DNA from: Actinomycetes bacterium
GTDB lineage: Bacteria; Actinomycetota; Actinomycetes; Propionibacteriales; Propionibacteriaceae
Reading direction: 5' to 3'
Length of the DNA stretch: 15,295 nt
Assembly: GCA_023419175.1 (NCBI GenBank)
Contig: JAEZYG010000043.1
Coordinates: 1-15,295, forward strand
In this document: positions 5,622-13,713 of the stretch, one piece after another
Layout of the letters: the number at the start of each line of letters is the position of its first letter
Numbering within the stretch: the stretch's first letter is position 1
Made by a program: the position numbers and the translations under genes
Notes under the pieces: generated by a model
What the model was told of the DNA's origin: nothing
The model's input: only the letters and a program-made list of their open reading frames with translations
Databases searched by the model: none

Positions 5622-8600
5622 TCATTCCAAGTGAGCAAATGCCATCTCCATCAGTCGATCGGCTTCGGCAAGATGAATCCTGCGCATACCTGTTGACGCC
5701 GCAGCGGCAATAGGACGTGTCACAGGTTTGATATCGATTGCCCGCGATAAGGAATCGCGAAGGAGAGGCTCAAGATTTAGCTTGATAAACTCCCAAGCTC
5801 CTTGATTAGCAGGCTCGTCTTGAACCCAGAAAATCTGTGTCGTCGGACTGAAACGTGACAAGATACGCGTCAATTCTTCGACTGGATGGGGGAAAAGACG
5901 CTCACAGCTTATGATGGCTACCTTCGATGAAAGCCCGAGCTCTTCACGTCGTTTGAGCAATTCCCAACGGATCTTTCCAGAACAGAGCACGATGCGTTCG
6001 ACCTCGTCTGGCTCAACGGTGAGATCATCTAAGACCGGCGTCCAAGCTCCAGAGGTGAATTCTTCTGGCATCGAGACCGCCATCTTATTGCGCAACATCG
6101 ACTTAGGAGTGGCGATAACCAGCGGACGATGCCAATTGACCACTATATGCTGACGCAAAAGATGGAAATAGGATGCCGGTGTGGAAGGCTGACATACCGC
6201 CATATTCGATCCCGCACACAGCTGGAGGAAACGTTCGATACGAGAGCTTGAATGATCTGGGCCGGCTCCTTCATATCCATGGGGGAGGAGGAGAACGACA
6301 CCGGATTTCTGCGTCCACTTGGCGAAGCCAGAGCAGACGAATTCATCGATGATGATTTGAGCTCCATTGGCAAAATCTCCATATTGAGCTTCCCAACAGA
6401 CCAATGCATCGGAGGCCGCGACAGAGTAACCGTATTCAAAGCCCATGACGGCATATTCGCTGAGGAAAGAATCGAAAATATCGAAGTTACCTTGGTCGCT
6501 TGTCAGATGTTTCAAAGGAACCCATGCCTCATTTGTTCGACGATCGACGACAGCACCGAAACGTTGAGAGAAGGTTCCACGACGAGAATCCTGACCGCTT
6601 AGACGCACCTGGTGTCCGTCCATCAAGATCGTTCCGAAAGCCAGAATCTCGGCAGTCGCCCAATCGATCGGTCCGCTCTGGATGGATCGAGCGCGTTTCG
6701 CCAATTGGCTTTCCACCTTCGGGTGGACGGTAAATCCCTCCGGCAAGGTGCGATAAACCTCAGCTACCTTTGCCATCGCCTCAGGTGTGGTCGCTGTGGA
6801 AGTTGGATGTTCTGGTTTGAGAGGATAGGACGGAACCAGACGGTAACGTTTGTGATCGAGGTCTTTATCCCTCACATCGGCAAAGACCTCTTCGAGGCGA
6901 GAACGGAAACGGGTTACAGCCTTCTCAGCATCTTCCAAAGTGATATCCCCACGACCGACCAACTGCTCAGTGTAGAGTTTGCGCACCGGACGTTTCTTGT
7001 CGATCAAATCATACATATGGGGTTGAGTCAGACTCGGGTCATCGCCTTCATTATGACCGCGTCTGCGGTAGCACAGCATATCGATGACGACGTCTTTATG
7101 GAATCGTTCACGATAATCGAAAGCCAACTGTGCCGCTCTGGCGCATGCATCTGGATCGTCCCCGTTGACATGCAGGATCGGAGCTTGGACAGCTTTGGCG
7201 ATATCGGTGGCATAGACCGATGTGCGTCCATCGCTAGGGGCTGTGGTGAATCCCACCTGATTATTGACCACCAGATGAATGGTTCCCCCGGTCCGATAGG
7301 CGCGCAGTTGGGACATCTGCAAGGTTTCATAGACGATGCCTTGGCCTGCGAATGACGCATCTCCATGCATCAAAACAGGCAATACGGGATAGTCCATAGA
7401 AGATGATGAACGATCTTGCTTCGCTCTCGTAATACCTTGAAGAACTGGATCAACCGCTTCGAGATGGGAGGGATTAGCCGCTACCGAGGTCAAGACGGTT
7501 TTACCACTGGCAGCGGTATAGCGTCCCTCAGCGCCCAGATGGTATTTCACATCTCCGCTGATGACTTCCACATGGTCGGTACGGTTGTCGAATTCATGGA
7601 AGATTTGAGAGAAATCCTTACCGACGATATTGCTCAAAACATTCAAACGTCCACGGTGAGGCATACCGATGCACACCTCATCGAGATGGGTATTAGCTGC
7701 CTGCTCGCACAGCTCAGCTAAGATGACGATGGCAGATTCAGCTCCCTCTAAGGAGAAGCGGGTCTGTCCGACATATTTTGTCTGCAAGAAGGTTTCAAAG
7801 ACTTCCGCTTCTGAGAGCTGATCGAGAATGCGCAGATGCTCTTCACGCGGACGAGGATGATGGGCTTTTTCGAGCTGATCTTGGAACCACTGTCGTTGGT
7901 GAGGATCGGAAATATGCATATATTCGATGCCCAAAGTATGACAGTAAGAATCCCGTAAACGGTCGAGAATCTGGCGTAAAGTCAGCAAGGACTCATGGGT
8001 CGGCCCGAGGTCTTCAACGGGGAATTGGCGATCCAAATCCCACAAGGTCAAACCGTGGGTATGCAATTCGAGATCCGGATGGGTGCGCATCCGATATTCG
8101 ATCGGGTCAATATCGGCTTGAAGATGTCCGTAATGACGGAAAGACTGAATAAGCCCGTAGACGCGAGCTTGCTTGCCCATGTGATGGGATAGGTGGAAAT
8201 GGCGGTCGTTATCCCACTGGACAGGGGGATAGGGAATGCGTAAAGCCTCAAAGATCGATTCGTAGAATCCCTCTTCACCTTTCAAAAGACGATGAATGGT
8301 GCGCAAGAATTCTCCCGATTGTGCTCCTTGAATCACCCGATGGTCATAGGTAGATGTCAAGGTCGCAACTTTACCGATCGCCATCTGAGTCAAGTTGATC
8401 TCATTGGCTCCCTCAAGATCGGCGGCATAGCCGATTGATCCCACGCCAAGGATCGTGCCTTGTCCGGACATGAGGCGAGGTACTGACATATTGGTGCCGA
8501 TTCCACCAGGATTGGTGATCGTCGCTGTGGTGTGGGCGAAATCGTCCACGCTCAATCCGCCATGACGTGCCTTGTGAACAAGCTGTTCATAGGCGGAGTA

Positions 8601-9275
8601 GAACTCGGCGAAATTCAGATTTTGAGCTGCTTTGATTGAGGGGACGAGAAGTTGGCGCTGATCGCCTTTCACCACGTCGATAGCGATGCCGAGATTGATA
8701 TCGATATTTTCCTTGACCACAGGTTTGCCATCGACAAGAGCATAGGAATAGTTCATCGCTGGAACAGCTTTAATTGCTTGAACCATGGCATAGGCGATGA
8801 TATGGGTGAAGCTGACTTTGCCACCTCTGCTTCGACGCAAGAAATTATTGATCGTTGCCCGATTTTCGATCGCCAATTTCATCGGCACGGTACGCACCGA
8901 TGTCGCTGTAGGGACGGTGAGGGATTCTTCCATATTGCGTGCGGTGCGCATCGCGGCACCGCGCATGACTCTTTGTGGACTTGCTTCAGCGCTATGGATC
9001 TGTGTAGCCGATCGTGGAACTTCAGGACCCAATTTGGAAATTTGACCGGGAGTGCTGGGATTTTCCACTCTTTGTTCACGCGGCTCGACAGTGGGAACAG
9101 TGCTATCGCTATGGGATTGTCCAGGCGATGAGGCAGACTGTGCAGATATATGAGAATCCATGCGGAGAAAATATTGAGCCCAAGCCTTATCTACCGATGA
9201 AGGATCTGCGATGAAACGCTCGCGCATCTCATCGATCATCCAATCGTTAGCTGCAAAATCTTGATCGTGTGACAT
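5622..9275 (-). CDS. kgd: Multifunctional 2-oxoglutarate decarboxylase/dehydrogenase (E1 with E2-like domain), Kgd/OdhA type
   Basis: This 1217-residue enzyme decarboxylates 2-oxoglutarate with thiamine diphosphate and, with lipoyl E2 and E3 partners, forms succinyl-CoA; actinobacteria fuse an E2-like acyltransferase domain to E1. An N-terminal helix, NDWMIDEMRERFIADPSSVD, is followed by a Ser/Pro-rich linker. The E2-like domain (about 100-350) includes SLTVPTATSVRTVPMKL, RGGKVSFTHIIAYA and STYDHRVIQGAQSGEFL with the catalytic histidine. The E1 motifs MPHRGRLNVLSNIVGK, GDVKYHLG, NPSHLEAVDPV, HGDASFAGQG, VNGDDPDA, YRRRGHNEGDDPS and SGQDSRRGTFSQRF complete it. I start at the ATG at 9275 because MSHDQDFAANDW matches the length and pattern of mycobacterial Kgd. 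A TTG at 9314 (1230 residues) is the alternative. Activity is probably controlled by a GarA/OdhI-like FHA protein, not seen here. Confidence 0.95.
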   Translation of the reverse strand: MSHDQDFAANDWMIDEMRERFIADPSSVDKAWAQYFLRMDSHISAQSASSPGQSHSDSTVPTVEPREQRVENPSTPGQISKLGPEVPRSATQIHSAEASPQRVMRGAAMRTARNMEESLTVPTATSVRTVPMKLAIENRATINNFLRRSRGGKVSFTHIIAYAMVQAIKAVPAMNYSYALVDGKPVVKENIDINLGIAIDVVKGDQRQLLVPSIKAAQNLNFAEFYSAYEQLVHKARHGGLSVDDFAHTTATITNPGGIGTNMSVPRLMSGQGTILGVGSIGYAADLEGANEINLTQMAIGKVATLTSTYDHRVIQGAQSGEFLRTIHRLLKGEEGFYESIFEALRIPYPPVQWDNDRHFHLSHHMGKQARVYGLIQSFRHYGHLQADIDPIEYRMRTHPDLELHTHGLTLWDLDRQFPVEDLGPTHESLLTLRQILDRLRDSYCHTLGIEYMHISDPHQRQWFQDQLEKAHHPRPREEHLRILDQLSEAEVFETFLQTKYVGQTRFSLEGAESAIVILAELCEQAANTHLDEVCIGMPHRGRLNVLSNIVGKDFSQIFHEFDNRTDHVEVISGDVKYHLGAEGRYTAASGKTVLTSVAANPSHLEAVDPVLQGITRAKQDRSSSSMDYPVLPVLMHGDASFAGQGIVYETLQMSQLRAYRTGGTIHLVVNNQVGFTTAPSDGRTSVYATDIAKAVQAPILHVNGDDPDACARAAQLAFDYRERFHKDVVIDMLCYRRRGHNEGDDPSLTQPHMYDLIDKKRPVRKLYTEQLVGRGDITLEDAEKAVTRFRSRLEEVFADVRDKDLDHKRYRLVPSYPLKPEHPTSTATTPEAMAKVAEVYRTLPEGFTVHPKVESQLAKRARSIQSGPIDWATAEILAFGTILMDGHQVRLSGQDSRRGTFSQRFGAVVDRRTNEAWVPLKHLTSDQGNFDIFDSFLSEYAVMGFEYGYSVAASDALVCWEAQYGDFANGAQIIIDEFVCSGFAKWTQKSGVVLLLPHGYEGAGPDHSSSRIERFLQLCAGSNMAVCQPSTPASYFHLLRQHIVVNWHRPLVIATPKSMLRNKMAVSMPEEFTSGAWTPVLDDLTVEPDEVERIVLCSGKIRWELLKRREELGLSSKVAIISCERLFPHPVEELTRILSRFSPTTQIFWVQDEPANQGAWEFIKLNLEPLLRDSLSRAIDIKPVTRPIAAAASTGMRRIHLAEADRLMEMAFAHLE

Positions 9276-9305
9276 AGCAGATGTGGACGAGCCACTTCCT
9301 CCCTC
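9276..9305 (-). promoter_or_regulatory. kgd ribosome-binding site with intervening hairpin
   Basis: The strong Shine-Dalgarno match GAGGGAGGAA (complement of 9296-9305) lies 20 bases before the preferred ATG, too far for normal initiation. Directly between them GTGG and CCAC (9292-9295 and 9283-9286) can form a 4-bp GC-rich hairpin with a five-base loop. Folding it away leaves 7 bases between site and ATG, which is ideal. This supports the ATG start but is inferred. Confidence 0.35.
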
Positions 9306-9359
9306 ACAATTCAATCGCTCACCGTAGCGATACCGTCTCTAGCCTAGTGATCTTGGGGG

Positions 9360-10649
9360 TCAAAGGATGGCAGACGTGTCGTCACTAGATATTTTCGCCA
9401 TGCGATTGATCATTCGAGCGTGCTGAATCGCAGCAAGCAGTGTTCCTATGGCGAATAAGACCATTAAGACATTGCGTCCGATTAAAAGAAGCGTCACCGT
9501 CATCGTGAGATCCCCTGGCGTGATGAGGGGTCCGTAATAGATCGGGAAAATCAGATGGGTAGCAATTGCAAGGATAAGTCCGCAGATACAGCACAGCGTT
9601 GCCAAACTGCGCTGCCAAGGGCTCCTCGCAAGGGAAGCAAGAACGGCAAGCGGGCCCGCAAGCCAGATGATATATTGGGGAGAAAAAGTCTTATTGGAAA
9701 CGATAACCCAGGCGATGATCGTAGTGATCGCCAAAGCGATCGCGAAGGAACGTTCATCGCATATATGGACATTGACTGGACAATCTTTCCAGCGTGGACG
9801 AAAGGCTATCATCCATGCCAAGAGGGCTGCGATCACGAAGGTGGCACTCATAGTCAGCGAAGCCGTATGTTGCCAGCCCTTCACACTTGGCCCAAAGATC
9901 TCCCAAGCGTTATATGCCGAAAAGTCAACGTGATATCCACCGTCTAGATACAAAGCTCTCAAGAGCATCGGGACGGAGGCAAAGACCGATTCGATCTGTA
10001 AACCTCGATCACCTTGCCAGGTGAGAGGGGAATAGGAACGATGCCAGCCGAAGAAAGCGATCGATGCCAAGCCGAGGATCCCCCCTGTACAGAGGAAGGA
10101 GAAAAGACGTTTACGTCCCATCGAATCCCTGCCGATGAGAGGGGCGATCAAGATAGCTGGCCACAGTTTAGTGGAGGCTCCAACTGCGATCATCGATCCA
10201 CTCCAGTGCGGACGAGAGGTCAGCCATATCAAGCTATAGGCAACCGGGATGGCGGATAGTAAGTCCACTCTCGTCCACATTAACGGTCCGACGAAGAACA
10301 TGAAAACAGCCCAATAGACCCCAGCTTTGCGATATCCAGATCTCCACATCGCAAGCGAGGTGAGTCCGTCAAGACAGCACATGAAACAGATGAATAGAGC
10401 GATGAAAGAATCGACAGAAGAGCTCATCATCGCCAAGATGGCGATGAAAGCGGCGATAGGGGTTGGATATTCGACGAGGGAAGATCGCCATCCGTGCTCA
10501 GTGAATTGATAGTAGTAATAGATGACATCGCTGGTGATGTAATTCTCATCCGATGACCACAGTAGAAAGATGATGAAGCGACTCAACAGCCATAAGGTGA
10601 TCCACAAGAAGGCGGTGACCAGACGCGGACGGTAAGTGGGAGAGCTCAT
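9360..10649 (-). CDS. Polytopic membrane protein, GT87/DUF2029-like (putative polyprenyl-phosphate mannosyltransferase), copy B
   Basis: This 429-residue protein has roughly ten to twelve hydrophobic segments spread over its length and no signal peptide beyond the first membrane anchor. It resembles the actinobacterial GT87 (DUF2029) GT-C glycosyltransferases, which use polyprenyl-phosphate-mannose on the outer face of the membrane to extend phosphatidylinositol mannosides or other glycans. Recognisable motifs are TSDVIYYY near 39-46 (acidic residue early in the first loop), EYPTPIAAF, TRVDLL, STKLWPAIL, SPLTWQGDRGLQIESVFASV and SNKTFSPQYIIWLAGP. The last three are shared nearly word for word with the gene upstream, so the two are paralogues. 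Its ATG overlaps the preceding stop as ATGA, implying translational coupling. It ends 45 bases before the longest possible kgd start. The substrate is unknown. Confidence 0.75.
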   Translation of the reverse strand: MSSPTYRPRLVTAFLWITLWLLSRFIIFLLWSSDENYITSDVIYYYYQFTEHGWRSSLVEYPTPIAAFIAILAMMSSSVDSFIALFICFMCCLDGLTSLAMWRSGYRKAGVYWAVFMFFVGPLMWTRVDLLSAIPVAYSLIWLTSRPHWSGSMIAVGASTKLWPAILIAPLIGRDSMGRKRLFSFLCTGGILGLASIAFFGWHRSYSPLTWQGDRGLQIESVFASVPMLLRALYLDGGYHVDFSAYNAWEIFGPSVKGWQHTASLTMSATFVIAALLAWMIAFRPRWKDCPVNVHICDERSFAIALAITTIIAWVIVSNKTFSPQYIIWLAGPLAVLASLARSPWQRSLATLCCICGLILAIATHLIFPIYYGPLITPGDLTMTVTLLLIGRNVLMVLFAIGTLLAAIQHARMINRMAKISSDDTSAIL

Positions 10650-12067
10650 GACTTCCTCCTAGTGGATGCATAGCTATCGATGTGATCTCGATGGAGCACA
10701 CGATTACGCCACCACGTCGGCTTGATAAATGAAATAATCCAGCGTACGACTTGGATCATCAAGGCCACGATCAACCCGTTGCGTACTACCAAGATACAGC
10801 TGATAGGAAAACGGAACCATGCGGATCGAGAAAAATCGCGAACTAAGGCTTCATATCCGATAGGAAAGACGATTCCGGTGAGAACAGTGGCGAGCAGAAT
10901 ACCTGCCGTGAGAGTCAATAGGCGTCTGCGATCGCCCAGGAAGGTATAGCGGGTTCGATCCTCATTGCCCAAGATAGCTAAAGCGGCGCATAAGGGGCCA
11001 CCTAGCCAGATCATATATTGCGGTGAAAAGGTTTTATTGGTGGTGATCATCATCAAGATCACCAAGAGTGTGAAAGCGGCGGCTTCGATGAGGCGTGTAT
11101 GTCCACGGATAAGCCACGATATGTAGAAGATGACCAGAATTGCCAAGCCGATGACGGTGGCAATACCGCTCAAAGTAATCCATAGATCGACACTAGTCCC
11201 ATAGATTTCAAAGGCTTGAAAACGAGAGACAGTGACTGCGAAATCTCCGATATGGAAGGCGCGTAAGGCGACTGGAACGCTTGCCCAAACCGATTCAATT
11301 TGTAAACCTCGTCCAGATTGCCATGTCAGAGGGGAGATCAGACGATCCCAACCAGCCCATATCCAACTGGCGATAGCTAAGAAGATTCCAGAAGACCAAA
11401 AGCCGATAGTGACAAGATGGCGATCCTTCCTAGTCCCCACGCAGAGCGCTGGCCACAGCAAAGCAGGCCATAATTTGATCGCAGCGCCCAAACCTGCAAG
11501 TCCTCCCGCTTCTCTGCGATGAAGAAGGGAAAGGGAGAGTAAAGACCATCCAGCGATAACCGAGGTGACGATATCGAAGCGAAGATAGATGGTCGGTCCG
11601 ATACAGCCGACGAAAACCGACCAAATTGTCACCGCTTGGGCGCGTAACGATCCTCCTTGGCGCCATAGCGAGAGACTGAAACAGGCGTCGAGAGCAACCA
11701 TGATGATGGCAAAGACGATGACATAGCCTGTGCGATGTCCACCTGAGAGCAGATAGGGAATGGATAATAACCACAGAACGGGTGTGGGATATTCCATCAT
11801 GATCTGTTGAGGACCATCGCTGAACATGGCGCGGATATGGGTGAAGTAGTAGACGACGTCCCCTTGTGTTTCTGGACGGAAAATTCCCCATACGAGCAAA
11901 ACAGCGAGACGGATGGAAGTCCATACGACGATGAGAGCTTTATGTGAATCCAATCCCCATAGGCGGAATAGATAAGCTGAAGGATCTGTGACACGCATGA
12001 CGAGTTTGGAAACGAAGGTGCCTTCAACCTCGTGGAGATCGGGCTGATGTAAGCGCTGATTCACCAC
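10646..12067 (-). CDS. Polytopic membrane protein, GT87/DUF2029-like (putative polyprenyl-phosphate mannosyltransferase), copy A
   Basis: This is a paralogue of the next gene: 473 residues, about ten to twelve membrane segments, an extra 40-residue cytosolic-type N terminus (VNQRLHQPDLHEVEGTFVSK) and a basic C-terminal tail (RNRVLHRDHIDSYASTRRKS). Shared motifs are GDVVYYF near 89, MEYPTPVLW, LRFDIV, AIKLWPALLWPAL, SPLTWQSGRGLQIESVWASV and TNKTFSPQYMIWLGGP. GT-C enzymes usually have a catalytic acidic residue in the first external loop; the aspartate of GDVVYY fits. The start is one of two consecutive GTG codons (12067 or 12064); GGAAGGA sits 4 or 7 bases upstream, so 12064 has slightly better spacing. 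It follows the tRNA-Arg gene after 39 bases and may use a promoter in that gap or read through from the tRNA. The product acts presumably in the cell envelope. Confidence 0.75.
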   Translation of the reverse strand: MVNQRLHQPDLHEVEGTFVSKLVMRVTDPSAYLFRLWGLDSHKALIVVWTSIRLAVLLVWGIFRPETQGDVVYYFTHIRAMFSDGPQQIMMEYPTPVLWLLSIPYLLSGGHRTGYVIVFAIIMVALDACFSLSLWRQGGSLRAQAVTIWSVFVGCIGPTIYLRFDIVTSVIAGWSLLSLSLLHRREAGGLAGLGAAIKLWPALLWPALCVGTRKDRHLVTIGFWSSGIFLAIASWIWAGWDRLISPLTWQSGRGLQIESVWASVPVALRAFHIGDFAVTVSRFQAFEIYGTSVDLWITLSGIATVIGLAILVIFYISWLIRGHTRLIEAAAFTLLVILMMITTNKTFSPQYMIWLGGPLCAALAILGNEDRTRYTFLGDRRRLLTLTAGILLATVLTGIVFPIGYEALVRDFSRSAWFRFPISCILVVRNGLIVALMIQVVRWIISFIKPTWWRNRVLHRDHIDSYASTRRKS

Positions 12068-12106
12068 GTAATCCTTCCGTTAGCGCTCTCAACTCCCGGT
12101 ATGAAG

Positions 12107-12179
12107 CGCCCCCGGCAGGATTCGAACCTGCGCACCCGCCTCCGGAGGGCGGCGCTCTGATCCCCTGAGCTACGGGGGC
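12107..12179 (-). tRNA. tRNA-Arg, anticodon CCG
   Basis: A 73-base minus-strand cloverleaf. The acceptor stem pairs GCCCCCG with CGGGGGC, with G as the discriminator at 12107. The D arm contains TAGCTCAGGGGATCAGAGC. The anticodon stem CCGCC/GGCGG encloses loop CTCCGGA, giving anticodon CCG, which reads CGG arginine codons. The T arm contains GCAGGTTCGAATCCTGC. CCA is not encoded. A TATAGC a few bases upstream could be its -10 box, but no clear -35 box is seen. Confidence 0.96.
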
Positions 12180-12192
12180 AGTGGAACTGCTA

Positions 12193-12198
12193 TAGGCT
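12193..12198 (+). promoter_or_regulatory. Possible -10 box for the lysA-hom-thrH unit
   Basis: TAGGCT, the hexamer also found upstream of sigR, whiB1 and kgd, lies in the 129-base gap between tRNA-Arg and the chosen lysA start. TAGGTT follows at 12203-12208. Either fits TAnnnT. No convincing -35 box accompanies them. Confidence 0.25.
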
Positions 12199-12308
12199 CG
12201 ACTAGGTTAGCATCTGATCGCGAAGAATGAATAATGGGCGTTGCCGGCCATCTAGTGGACAAGCTCGGTTTTTCTGCATCCATCTGTCAATATGGAACGG
12301 TGACTCAT

Positions 12309-13703
12309 ATGCATGTTGCTGGTTCTATCCACGCAGACGTAACAGCACCCAAACCTCAATGGTTGACCCCGAGTAGTGATCTGAACGCTCTCGATAGAGC
12401 GATATGGTCGAGTAGCACATCGCGCAACGATTCGGGGGAAGTCACGATTGCTGACTGCGCTGTCACTGAGATCATCCATCAGGAAGGTTCGCCGATCTAT
12501 ATCATCGATGAAGCAGATTTCCGACAGCGTGCTCGTCGTTTCGCTGATGCCTTTTCTGGATGGTCTGTTTACTATGCCGGTAAGGCCTTTCTTTCGAAGA
12601 CAATTGCCCGTTGGGTCGCCGAAGAAGGCCTTTGTCTCGACGTGTGTTCTGGAGGGGAATTGGCAATTGCCACCGCGGCTCATTTTCCTCCAGCGCGTAT
12701 CGGGATGCATGGCAATAACAAATCGACCGAGGAATTAAAAGCCGCCTTGGAAGCTGGTGTAGGACGTATCATCGTCGATTCCTTGGATGAAATCACTCGT
12801 CTTGAACACCTATGCGAACAGCGTAGCTTGCATGCAACGGTCATGGTGAGAGTTACTGCAGGCGTCGAAGCGCATACTCACGAATACATCGCTACCGCTC
12901 ACGAGGATCAAAAATTCGGTTTCTCTATCGCCAATGGACAAGCGATGGTCGCTATGGTGCGCTGTCATTTCAGTCCCTGGTTGTCCCTAGCAGGAATCCA
13001 TAGCCATATCGGTTCCCAAATTTTCGATACTGCAGGATTCGAGGTGGCGGCTAAACGCACGATGAAATTGATGCGTCAATTCACTGATGCCACCGGAGCG
13101 ACCCTTCCGGAATTGGATCTTGGGGGAGGATTCGGCATCGCCTATACCTCGGATGATTCCCCAGCTTCTATCGAAACGCTGGCTAAAAATTTACGCGAGA
13201 TCGTCGAGCACGAAGCGAGGGCTTTTGATATCGATATGCCGCATTGCTCTATCGAACCTGGACGAGCGATCGTCGGCCCTAGTGGGACGGCTCTCTATAC
13301 TGTCGGAACGATCAAAACGGTTGATTTGGAAGGGGGAGCTCAGCGAGTCTATATCTCGGTCGATGGGGGAATGAGCGACAATATCCGTCCAGCTCTCTAT
13401 GCTGCAGAATATACCGCCGCTGTCGCCAATCGATCTTCTCAAGCTGAACCCATCTTGTCTCGTGTGGTGGGTAAACACTGTGAAGGGGGAGATATCTTGG
13501 TCAGGGATGTTTTCCTTCCGGCAGATATAGAGGTTGGAGATATCATCGCAGTTCCTGCCTCCGGTGCCTATAGCCGATCGATGGCTTCCAATTACAATCA
13601 TGCTTTACGTCCCGCTGTCGTGAGCGTTCGGGACGGACAGATCAGCGGCATTATCAGACGAGAGACTATGGACGACCTGCTCAGTCTCGATATCGGCAAG
13701 TGA
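12309..13703 (+). CDS. lysA: Diaminopimelate decarboxylase
   Basis: LysA removes CO2 from meso-diaminopimelate to give L-lysine, the last step of the pathway, using pyridoxal phosphate (fold III). From the ATG at 12309 it has 464 residues. Motifs: YAGKAF with the PLP lysine K92, CSGGELAIA, HGNNKS, KFGFS, IHSHIGSQ, LDLGGGFGIAY, EPGRAIVGPSG for PLP phosphate binding, SVDGGMSDNIRPALY and SGAYSRSMASNYN near the C terminus. I prefer this start because MHVAGSIHADV, followed by DLNALDRAIW, resembles the opening of Streptomyces LysA, and GGTGA lies 5 bases upstream. An in-frame ATG at 12234 would add 25 residues without visible homology and with only a weak ribosome-binding site. hom follows after 10 bases, so the genes form an operon. 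Confidence 0.94.
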   Translation: MHVAGSIHADVTAPKPQWLTPSSDLNALDRAIWSSSTSRNDSGEVTIADCAVTEIIHQEGSPIYIIDEADFRQRARRFADAFSGWSVYYAGKAFLSKTIARWVAEEGLCLDVCSGGELAIATAAHFPPARIGMHGNNKSTEELKAALEAGVGRIIVDSLDEITRLEHLCEQRSLHATVMVRVTAGVEAHTHEYIATAHEDQKFGFSIANGQAMVAMVRCHFSPWLSLAGIHSHIGSQIFDTAGFEVAAKRTMKLMRQFTDATGATLPELDLGGGFGIAYTSDDSPASIETLAKNLREIVEHEARAFDIDMPHCSIEPGRAIVGPSGTALYTVGTIKTVDLEGGAQRVYISVDGGMSDNIRPALYAAEYTAAVANRSSQAEPILSRVVGKHCEGGDILVRDVFLPADIEVGDIIAVPASGAYSRSMASNYNHALRPAVVSVRDGQISGIIRRETMDDLLSLDIGK

Positions 13704-13713
13704 GGAGAAGACT

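Noticed and set aside
6612..7355. 247-codon open frame antisense to kgd
   Set aside because: It lies wholly within conserved E1 motifs of kgd, matches no family I know and has no ribosome-binding site of note.
8652..9131. 159-codon open frame antisense to the 5' part of kgd
   Set aside because: It is the shadow of the E2-like domain coding region, with no protein-like features of its own.
11430..11924. 164-codon minus-strand frame inside GT87-like copy A
   Set aside because: It overlaps the membrane-protein gene in another frame. Its composition is rich in His, Arg and Ser, typical of an out-of-frame shadow.
12234..12308. Longer lysA start at ATG 12234
   Set aside because: The extra 25 residues have no similarity to LysA N termini and only a weak ribosome-binding site; the MHVAGSIHADV start fits better. 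Not excluded.
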